DNA of 33,375 nucleotides from positions 1 to 33,375 of the IMG/VR virus record IMGVR_UViG_3300032069_000036. One strand, given 5' to 3'. The notes beneath the pieces were generated by a model. It saw nothing but the letters and a program-made list of their open reading frames with translations, searched no databases and was not told the DNA's origin. Shown here one piece after another: positions 7,612 to 14,700 of this stretch (the first letter of the stretch is position 1; each line of letters opens with the position of its first letter). The DNA comes from a virus. The position numbers and the translations under genes were made by a program.

Positions 7612-8433
7612 TTACGGAACCATTGTAAGGGTGACAGACTTCCCACCCTTGCTAAATACAATATTGTCTCCGCTAATGGTAATGAGGCAGCCATCTAGCG
7701 TAAGAGTTCCGCCCATCACTGTTCCAAGGCCATTTCCGTCATTGATGTGAAGAGGACCCGCACTAGTTTTTATTTCAACATCAGAAGTATTAGCATCTCC
7801 GAAGTTAACTTCATCAACACGACTTACCTGTAGCTTCTTGACCGCAATAGTGTCTCCGTCAGCATAGCAGTGGAAATCTACTGTTTTATTTGAGCCGAGC
7901 TTAATAAACCCATCATGGAAATTAATATCTTGAGCTGAGAGAAGTACTGAGTGAGAACCCTGAATCTCAATATCCATAAGCTCATTAGAGCCTATAATAG
8001 TGCGAGTCTTTTTAATACCAAGACCTGGAGAATCATATTGATCGTTATAATATACTCCAGCGTAAGATTGTACATCAGCGCCGTAGAAGTCTTTCCCAGC
8101 TAGTCTGAATGATGCTGAATTATCATTTTTACAAATTACAGTACCATCAAATGTCTTAACTCCTGTAAGAGTTGTAGTTCCTGATTCAATTGTAGATATT
8201 GCAAGTGCTTGCGTATCAGCGATTGTAAAAGTAGCTGATACTGAGAGAGCTCCAATTAGAACTAAATGAGACAGATGATAAGACTTCGCTAAATCTTCAT
8301 CAGCAGCTAAGAGGAGTAGATCGGTAGCTACTCCAGGCATTAGCTTTATCGGGGTACCATCAAAGGCACGAACATCATCTAGATAAATAGGATCCGCATA
8401 AAGATTTGTTACTATTTGGGGACGTGTTGCCAT
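7612..8433 (-). CDS. Small virion protein with shared DDVRAFDGTPIKL module (273 aa)
   Basis: I choose ATG 8433 (MATRPQIVTN), with a strong GGAGG Shine-Dalgarno 8 bases upstream. A longer frame from 8484 would begin inside the loop of a terminator hairpin and is rejected. Residues 5-60 carry DDVRAFDGTPIKLMPG and AADEDLAKSYHLSHLV, shared with the next gene. The C-terminal part is beta-rich, with turns such as GTVICKNDNSASF, VYYNDQYDSPG and INDGNGLG that suggest a beta-helix or fibre shaft. It ends KGGKSVTLTMVP. It is the first gene after the capsid-side terminators and the homing cassette. Confidence 0.65.
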   Translation of the reverse strand: MATRPQIVTNLYADPIYLDDVRAFDGTPIKLMPGVATDLLLLAADEDLAKSYHLSHLVLIGALSVSATFTIADTQALAISTIESGTTTLTGVKTFDGTVICKNDNSASFRLAGKDFYGADVQSYAGVYYNDQYDSPGLGIKKTRTIIGSNELMDIEIQGSHSVLLSAQDINFHDGFIKLGSNKTVDFHCYADGDTIAVKKLQVSRVDEVNFGDANTSDVEIKTSAGPLHINDGNGLGTVMGGTLTLDGCLITISGDNIVFSKGGKSVTLTMVP

Positions 8434-8464
8434 TGTAAATCCTCCGTAAAATATTTTTATAAAT

Positions 8465-8497
8465 ACAAAAAAGCGAATATGCATTACATATCCGCTT
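8465..8497 (-). terminator. Rho-independent terminator after the homing cassette
   Basis: On the minus strand AAGCGGATATG and CATATTCGCTT (8497..8487 and 8481..8471) pair over 11 positions with one G-U and a 5-base loop, and are followed by a run of T (8470..8465). It lies downstream of the HNH/Hef-like pair and only about 35 bases before the next start codon, so it should isolate the cassette or act as an attenuator for the genes that follow. Confidence 0.75.
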
Positions 8498-8530
8498 ACT
8501 AAAAAGGTCGAATTAGTCGTCTTTAACTCG

Positions 8531-8546
8531 AAGACAAACTTGTCTT
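8531..8546. other. Short palindrome in the 181-bp gap
   Basis: aagacaa-ac-ttgtctt is a perfect 7-bp inverted repeat with a 2-base centre. It lies in the gap 8434..8614, which also holds the terminator and otherwise no ORF that I can support. The palindrome could be an operator or a weak hairpin; nothing decides between them. Confidence 0.3.
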
Positions 8547-8614
8547 AACCGATACTTCTTCTTATTATTAAAGAGAAAGATTACGTGTTAGGTAAGCGTA
8601 ACCGTGGCGGGATT

Positions 8615-9370
8615 CTACACTAATTTAAATTTACGTTGGCCAGCATCAAAAATCTTAAACCAGCCTCTTTCAGCTGCATTTTCTTTTTCAGTTTTATCTT
8701 TAGTCGCACGACACATTAAACGATTAAATCTATTTTCACCGTCTGTCCAATTCCATCCAAGAGTTTCTCCGACACAGTTAAAGCCGACTTTTTCATAGCT
8801 ATGACCGTCGGCGTATCGCAGATCACAATAAGAAATTATTGACTTATTAAATTGTTTTAAATTAGAAACTAATTTACCAAAGCCGCCCGCACAAGATGTA
8901 TTTAACTTTGTACAAAATCGCTCAATTTCAATATGACTATTAAATTCTTTGTAAGCTAAAGCGCAAATTAAATTGTTATTTTTATAAAGGCCAGTCGCGC
9001 GACCTACTTTATAACCCATTAAATGATTTTCATTAAAAAACTTTTTAGATTCGCTAATAGAAACATCTTTAAGAACTAATTCTCTAGCAGCAAATTTATT
9101 TGTGCAAAGTCCGAGTTTAGATAAGATCATTGAGCGAACAACATCAGATTTTTTATAGATTTCATCAGCAAAAAATTGAAGATATTTTAAATTGGCGGCG
9201 TGAAAAGCTTTAGCTTTTTCACAATTAACTGAATTTAAAGCAGCTAACTCTGAATTAGCAGCTAAGTCTATCACATCTATATAAAACTTATTACTATTGT
9301 ATTCTACAATAATTAAATTGTTATCTTCTGTACAAATAACAGAGGTATTTATAAAAAGATTTTTAATCAT
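8615..9370 (-). CDS. Hef-like homing-endonuclease-associated protein, GNAT-like C-terminal fold (251 aa)
   Basis: The start ATG (9370) overlaps the stop of the HNH gene as ATGA, so the two are co-translated. The layout matches a family of phage mobile-element proteins: a variable N-terminal part, then YLQFFADEIYKKSDVVRSMI, KFAARELVLKDVS, ESKKFFNENHLMGYKVG, and a C-terminal domain with GLYKNNNLICALAY, ERFCTKLNTSCAGGFGKL, YCDLRYADGHSYEKVGF and LGWNWTDGENR. These proteins travel with homing endonucleases (Hef-type) and the C-terminal part resembles an acyltransferase fold. A role in nicking, target recognition or modification is unproven. Base composition is much more AT-rich than that of the capsid gene next door. 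Confidence 0.65.
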   Translation of the reverse strand: MIKNLFINTSVICTEDNNLIIVEYNSNKFYIDVIDLAANSELAALNSVNCEKAKAFHAANLKYLQFFADEIYKKSDVVRSMILSKLGLCTNKFAARELVLKDVSISESKKFFNENHLMGYKVGRATGLYKNNNLICALAYKEFNSHIEIERFCTKLNTSCAGGFGKLVSNLKQFNKSIISYCDLRYADGHSYEKVGFNCVGETLGWNWTDGENRFNRLMCRATKDKTEKENAAERGWFKIFDAGQRKFKLV

Positions 9371-10020
9371 GAAGAATGTTTTGAAATGATAGTCTGTATT
9401 TTAGTAATAAAATCTTTTACAGAAAGATCCATTTTCATTTTATTGCAAATTTTACAACAAGCGACGATATTATCCACTGTATATCCTTTATTATTGTTTA
9501 TCCTGTCTAAACCAATAGTATCTATAAGACATCCACAATAATAACAAGGTTTTTGCCAAAAGGATAAAAATTGTTCATAAGTTAACTTAAAAGTGAAATT
9601 TCGTAATTTAGCAGATCGCTGATATACTTTAAAAATTACTTCAGGCTTTTGACTATATTCTTTCGACCATTTTTTAATTTCGTTTTTGTGCTCTCCCTTG
9701 TAATTTTTCAATTGAGCCCTAACGCTATCTCTATTTTCATCAATATATTTTTTAATTTTATCCTTATTATTTTTATAATATTCCCGTCTTTTTTCCAAAA
9801 TACCATTCCTATGATTTTGATAATAGACTTCGTGACCTTTATGAATATTATCAATATTTTTTTGATGGTATTCTTCCCCTCCTTTTAAAATATCTTCTTT
9901 ATTTTCTAAATAAAACTTTTGGTTATATTCACTTATTTTTTTCGCTTTTTCTTTATTATAAATAGGTCTATACTTTTTATTATATTCAGCACGATCTTTT
10001 TTTTGTTGATCGGATAACAT
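9367..10020 (-). CDS. HNH homing endonuclease with N-terminal helical repeats (217 aa)
   Basis: ATG at 10020. Residues 1-125 are about six degenerate repeats of 18-22 aa with a Tyr-Tyr-x-x-Asn-Lys core (EYNQKFYLENKEDI, VYYQNHRNGI, EYYKNNKDKI), probably a DNA-binding helical array. Residues 155-195 hold the HNH domain: C159-x2-C162, GLDRINNNKGYTVDNIVACC, and C189-x2-C192. The two CxxC pairs would bind zinc, and the LDRI/N/N residues match the active site of this HNH subgroup. Hand-counted GC over 9661..9840 is about 27%, against about 48% in the neighbouring capsid gene. Inserted right after the capsid gene, it is a free-standing mobile element. Confidence 0.85.
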   Translation of the reverse strand: MLSDQQKKDRAEYNKKYRPIYNKEKAKKISEYNQKFYLENKEDILKGGEEYHQKNIDNIHKGHEVYYQNHRNGILEKRREYYKNNKDKIKKYIDENRDSVRAQLKNYKGEHKNEIKKWSKEYSQKPEVIFKVYQRSAKLRNFTFKLTYEQFLSFWQKPCYYCGCLIDTIGLDRINNNKGYTVDNIVACCKICNKMKMDLSVKDFITKIQTIISKHSS

Positions 10021-10025
10021 ACTAA

Positions 10026-10031
10026 ATTATA
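10026..10031 (-). promoter_or_regulatory. Candidate -10 box for the homing cassette
   Basis: A perfect TATAAT (minus strand, 10031..10026) lies 5 bases before the HNH start codon. A convincing -35 box is not visible at 16-18 bp. If used, transcription would start at or just inside the start codon, giving a leaderless mRNA, which fits the absence of a Shine-Dalgarno there. Confidence 0.4.
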
Positions 10032-10087
10032 CCGCAAAATGTTAAATTTGATACAGGTATCTCAAGTATCTTGGTACCTTATGAATA

Positions 10088-10124
10088 ATAAAAAAGGGTA
10101 GAGTATATTTCAACTCTACCCTTT
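10088..10124 (-). terminator. Strong rho-independent terminator after the capsid gene
   Basis: aaagggtagagt (10093..10104) and actctaccctt-t (10113..10124) form a perfect 12-bp stem with an 8-base loop. On the minus strand the stem is followed by a T run (10095..10090). It lies 20 bases downstream of the major capsid stop and closes the head operon. Confidence 0.85.
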
Positions 10125-10144
10125 AATATTTAACGAATTAAGAT

Positions 10145-11110
10145 TTAAGCGACTGTGATCTTAACAATACCTTTCGCATATCGGATGACAAAGCCTACGT
10201 CCTCCCATATTGCGAAAACATCTGCGAATTTATTACTATCTTTAAGCGTTTCGACGGAGACATCGGTACGAACTGCGAGCACACCGAGGTAATCTGCAGG
10301 TGCGAGGACGTATACTTCATTAGTAGGAACAATAATGTCCTCAAGAACTTCGACGCCCCAAATGGTACCGACGCGACCAGCCTTTAGCGCCTGGTCTTGG
10401 TAGTTGGGTGCGAATATTCCCGCACCGCCAGCTGAACCAATAACAGTGTTAAATAGCATTAAGTCTTTGCCGCGTACTGGGTTGTAAAAGATCTTGCTTG
10501 CAGGAAGAAGCTTCGACCGTAGACCAACAATACCACTTACTAGGGACTCTTGAGAAAGCTTTCCAGAAGTCTCAGGAATAACTAGGGGGTTATTAACAGA
10601 TGCGGTAGTACCCGCAAGAGAAACAACCGTAGGTTGATTGGTTAGAGTAGAAGCGTACTGTAGAAGAGCAAAACCACGTGCGTCTTCCTGGAACTGAATA
10701 GAGGCCTTACCGCGCTCTTGTGCCCTGTTTAGAATGTCGAACTTACGGAAGTTTGATTCATTCCAACGAACCATTGGGCGAACAGTGATTGGAGAAGTTT
10801 CTACGCGAATACGATCGGACCTAACCTCGAGCTGTTCTGGTAAGCCTTCTACCGAGATTCCAGCAGCGGGCACGTCTAGATCTGCGTCGAAAACTGCCTC
10901 TTCACCGAGTGCTAACTTATACGTCTGATACAGCTGGCGAATTCGTCCTTCAAACAGTAGGTCGCGCTTCAGAGGTGAAAGCATCTGTTGAGCGATCTTC
11001 TGGAGTCCGCCAGGAGAATTCATAAGACGGGTTAGTCTTTCCTCAACTTGCTGGGAGGTTAGATTAATCCCATAAACCTGCTCTTCAGCAGGTACATTCT
11101 TGTTATCCAT
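10145..11110 (-). CDS. Major capsid protein, HK97-type (321 aa)
   Basis: ATG at 11110 after an AAGGAG Shine-Dalgarno. Order after protease-scaffold and decoration genes is the canonical head order. The first 60 residues are helical and charged (QQVEERLTRLMNSPGGL). A domain rich in strands follows (IRVETSPITVRPMVRW), then FRKFDILNRAQERGKASIQF, which resembles the spine helix and E-loop region. The C-terminal half has the A-domain look, with KIFYNPVRGKDLMLFN, IWGVEVLEDIIVP and YLGVLAVRTDVSVE. GC is about 48% by hand count over 10201..10380, the highest seen here, fitting codon selection in the most abundant virion protein. Assignment rests on context and overall pattern. Confidence 0.8.
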   Translation of the reverse strand: MDNKNVPAEEQVYGINLTSQQVEERLTRLMNSPGGLQKIAQQMLSPLKRDLLFEGRIRQLYQTYKLALGEEAVFDADLDVPAAGISVEGLPEQLEVRSDRIRVETSPITVRPMVRWNESNFRKFDILNRAQERGKASIQFQEDARGFALLQYASTLTNQPTVVSLAGTTASVNNPLVIPETSGKLSQESLVSGIVGLRSKLLPASKIFYNPVRGKDLMLFNTVIGSAGGAGIFAPNYQDQALKAGRVGTIWGVEVLEDIIVPTNEVYVLAPADYLGVLAVRTDVSVETLKDSNKFADVFAIWEDVGFVIRYAKGIVKITVA

Positions 11111-11138
11111 TGTTTTAATCTCCTTATGGGCTCCTTAC

Positions 11139-11606
11139 TTAAATTTGCGTAAGCTTAATCTGAAGTCGGGTTACGGGTGAACCCGTTACCTGCATTACTG
11201 TACCAATAAGAACGTTAGAGGTAGAGGTAGAGGTAACCAGACCAGAGCTATTTGCGTATACAGGGCCGTTTAATACATAAACATCACCAGGTAAGAAAGG
11301 AAGACCTGTGCTGTCATCATAAAGCTCAAAGACGCCTCCGTTTAGGAATGCGCCAATTAAGCCACCGCGGTTGAAATTAGTGTAGTCAAAACCTACACCA
11401 ACAGTTAAACCACCGGGACCTGCTAGGGGCTGTAATACATTGCTGTCAGACGCGAGACCTAGCGGATACGTTCCAGAAACATCCGTGAACGGTCGCACGG
11501 TGGAAGCGGTTACTAGCTCGATTGGCTGACCTGCAATGATGGTAGCACCAGTCGCAGGAAGGCGTCCGCCATCGCGGCTAACTTCCTTTATAATTCGAAT
11601 AGCCAT
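11139..11606 (-). CDS. Capsid decoration/stabilisation-type protein (155 aa)
   Basis: ATG at 11606 with AAGGAGAACACG leader. The small beta-rich protein opens with MAIRIIKEVSRDGGRLPATG and has the Gly/Pro/Thr-rich pattern of head decoration proteins: ATIIAGQPIELVTAS, YPLGLASDSN, LPFLPGDVYVLNGPVY, and a closing strand VTRLQIKLTQI. It lies between the protease-scaffold and the capsid gene, the usual place for a decoration protein in HK97-type phages. No catalytic motif is visible. GC and codon use resemble the capsid gene. Confidence 0.65.
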   Translation of the reverse strand: MAIRIIKEVSRDGGRLPATGATIIAGQPIELVTASTVRPFTDVSGTYPLGLASDSNVLQPLAGPGGLTVGVGFDYTNFNRGGLIGAFLNGGVFELYDDSTGLPFLPGDVYVLNGPVYANSSGLVTSTSTSNVLIGTVMQVTGSPVTRLQIKLTQI

Positions 11607-11673
11607 CGTGTTCTCCTTAAAAATTTTTAAAAATTATTTGTCGTTTCATTCCACTTCTTTTCTTTACCAACAC

Positions 11674-11690
11674 AACAAGTTAACTTTGTT
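11674..11690. other. Palindrome in the gap before the decoration gene
   Basis: aacaa-gttaac-t-ttgtt is an imperfect 17-bp palindrome centred on GTTAAC in the 129-bp non-coding gap 11607..11735. The gap is AT-rich and otherwise shows only the decoration gene's Shine-Dalgarno. It could be an operator or part of a promoter for the decoration-capsid pair; no clear -35/-10 pair is seen. Confidence 0.3.
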
Positions 11691-11735
11691 AAAATGTTAA
11701 TGTTAAATACTTTTCGTTACTTTATGTTACATTAC

Positions 11736-14700
11736 TTACTTCATTTTATTGAAAATATCTGATAGCCACTTGTCTTCATCATTTAACGAAGAATCAAATT
11801 GCATGTTAAAAGCTCGTCTCAGTACTTTACTTTCAGAAAGATTTGTAGCTCGATTAACCCTTCCTATTGATTTTGCAAAAGCTGATAGTGTTAAATTATC
11901 AAGCTTTAGTAAGTCAGCGCATTGCTTATCCATTGCTTTCTTAAAAGCCTCATGCCGAGCATCAAATAGCGAAAGGCCTGACTTGATACTCTCTTGCACA
12001 TCTACTTCGTCAGCAACAATTAAACCTTTATCGGCCATTTCATTGACAACCGACTGAGCTCTAAGAGTTTTTTCACGAAGTGTATTAGATAACTTCAAAC
12101 TTGCGAGTTCAGCTTCAAGCTGTTTTTCTCGTTCATTAACAACAAGTGTTGGAGATGAAGGAATTTCAGTCTTTGTGGTTGACGCTTCCTTAGCGACGGG
12201 AGGCTCAACCTCAGACTTTTTCTCTTCCTTAGGCTCTTCCTTAGGCTCTTCCTTTTTCTCCATTGGAAGTTCTTTCTTTACCTCAACCTTTTCCTTCTTT
12301 TCCTCTTTTTTCTCAGTTTTTTCTTCTTTAGCTTTTTCCTTTTCCTCTTTAGCCCTTTCCTTCTCTTCTACCTTAGCGGCTTTATCTGCTTCTTTTTTTG
12401 CTTCAGCTTCAGCTTTCTCCTGCTCTTTCCTCGCTTCCTCAGCAGCCTTATCCGCTGCTTTAGCATCTGCTTCTTGTTTCTTTGCTAAAGCGGATTCCAT
12501 CTTCTCAAGAGCCTTATGGACGCCTTCTAAGGGTTTCCTAAGTTTATCATCGGGTTGCATGAGGTCTAAGACAGACGCTATATACTCCAATTTTTCCATG
12601 TCCGACATTGCAGCGACGTCCTTGGCTGGAGTAATTGGCCCATCTTTAGGAAGCTCAGTCGGAATATTTTCTTTAAGAACTTCTGGTTCTGCTTTTGTTT
12701 CTAGCTCAGCTTTCTTTTCAGGAACATCAAAACCATGTTTGCGAGCTTCATCATAAGCAGCAGCCTTAGCTCGCTCGGGCTCCATTTTATCCTCTTTAAT
12801 ATGTTTCTCAATATGTTTAGAGATAAACTCTTGAGCCTCAGGAGTTACTTTAGCAGGTTCAGCAGTGATTGTAATAGCTACCTCTTCAGAAGCGTGTTTG
12901 CCACCAGCTGGTTTATATTGACCCTTATCCATTGTTTTTTGAGTTGGCCACTCAGTTGCACTTCCGCCAGTTTGACCTAACGCTGGAGTATGACCCCCTC
13001 CCGACATATCCACACCTTCAGGAGTTTTCTTTATTTTAGCGTGTTCACTCTCTGCGGCGGGCGTATATTGGTCGCGACCAACTGATTTTTCTGCAGGCCA
13101 TTCACCTCCGGCTGGGCCAACTTGCCCACGAGAAGCTGGAGGAGCGGGTTTTACTGGCTCTTCCTTACCTTGTAAATTTTTATCATCCTTATGAGCTGCG
13201 GCCACATAAAGAATAGCATTAGTAATAGTGGCTACTTTAGCTACACCATCTTCTTGAATGCGTGTAAGGAGAGCATCTCCATAGTCTGCTGAAGTAGCAT
13301 AATCAACCATCTTAGCTAATTTGTCTTGCCAAATTTTTTCAAGAGTTGCTTTCATTACCGGCTTACCATTATCAGTTACGACCCAGTATGACTCTTTGAG
13401 AGATGGCTTAGAAACAAAAATAGCTTTTAGATCAGTATTTTCAACAGGAGTCTCCAGAGACTTAGGTGCACATATTAAATCTTTAGGAAGAGTTTCCATG
13501 GCAGATTTTGTAGCCAATTCATCATTTTTACTAGCATTAAAAGAAGTTTTCCAAGTATCTTTAAACTTTTGAAGAACTTCCGCAGAAACTTTCTTTTGTT
13601 CTAAATGAGTAAGCCAAGCGTCTAGATGAGGGCTCTTAATTTCCTCAACTTTTGTAACTTCAGATATTTTAACTTCAGGAGTTTCTGTAGCTTCTATTTT
13701 TGGTGTTTCAATTTTAGAGGCATCAGAGGCAATTTCAACTTTAGTTTCGACTTCAGCTTTCTTCTCTTCTTTCTTCTCTTCTTTCTTCTCTTCTTTCTTC
13801 TCAGCTTTTTCCTCTTTTCTTTCAGCCTTCTCTTCCTTTTTCTCTTCCTTTTCTTTCTTCATTTCAAGCTCCTTTTTGGGCTCTTCCTTCTTCGCTTCCA
13901 CCGCTCCCTTTTTAACAAAATCCAAAATATCTAAATATTCAAGTGCGGATAATTTTTCACTAAAAAGTTTTTTAATTCTAGATTCTTTATCTTCAAGTTT
14001 TACTTCAGAAACAGGGGCTTCTAATTTTACAGGCTCATTAGGTGTACTCATTTTGACTAAATCCTCCAACTGACGTAGCATTTCAGCAGGAACTTCTTGC
14101 TTAGCTGCTGCGATCTCTTTAAGTTGTGATATTACCTGAACAATTTTCGCATTATTCCATGCAGGAACATTTACTACAGAAAGTTCAGTAAAATTAATTC
14201 CTTGGTTAATGGCAAAAGCTTTTACTCTTTGACCTTTTTTTATGTTGAAATCCGGAAGATCAGTTTCGGCTAGATACTCTTTTAAAAGACCTTTTGATAA
14301 ATGAAAACATTTTGTGTCTTGATCAGAATAAACTGTATGACCACAAATTGAACATATTGAAGATTCGCATGAACAATTATGTACTGCAATTCCATTTGCG
14401 ACGTAAGAATTTCTATTTTCTACTTCAAGATTATAAACATAATCGTTATAATCCTCAGCTTCTATAGCGGCGACAGGTACCATTACATAATTATTGAGAA
14501 TAAATTTTCGTTGATTATGTGATGGAACATCTGCTACTTTTACTAAATCGGGAATTTTATCGGTTATTTTTTTAAAAGGTTTAATAGCTGCGCCGCTGAT
14601 ACAAATTCGATAAGTTGTTGATTCTTTAATTTTAACTGTTCCCTTTTTAAAATGAGCTTCATGCTCTTTGTAATGTTTCTTTTCTAATGACCATAAGATA

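Noticed and set aside
8458-8465. TATAAATA on the plus strand, resembling a T4 late promoter
   Set aside because: No plus-strand gene follows it, and the region is AT-rich; chance is a sufficient explanation.
8434-8484. A longer start (ATG 8484) for the 273-aa virion protein
   Set aside because: The extra start codon lies in the loop of a terminator stem and has no ribosome site, while ATG 8433 has a strong GGAGG.
8588-8614. An in-frame tail reading NPATVTLT then stop, directly after the Hef-like stop codon, as a remnant of a gene broken by the homing cassette
   Set aside because: Eight codons are too few to separate a remnant from chance, although the sequence resembles the end of the 273-aa neighbour.
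12175-12756. A 193-codon plus-strand open frame rich in Ser, Leu and Phe
   Set aside because: It is the antisense of the Lys/Glu-rich scaffold linker; codons for Lys and Glu read backwards give Phe, Leu and Ser. It has no ribosome site or domain.
13626-13934. A plus-strand frame encoding a run of Phe and Leu that looks like membrane helices
   Set aside because: Again the antisense of Lys/Glu-rich coding sequence; the hydrophobicity is an artefact.
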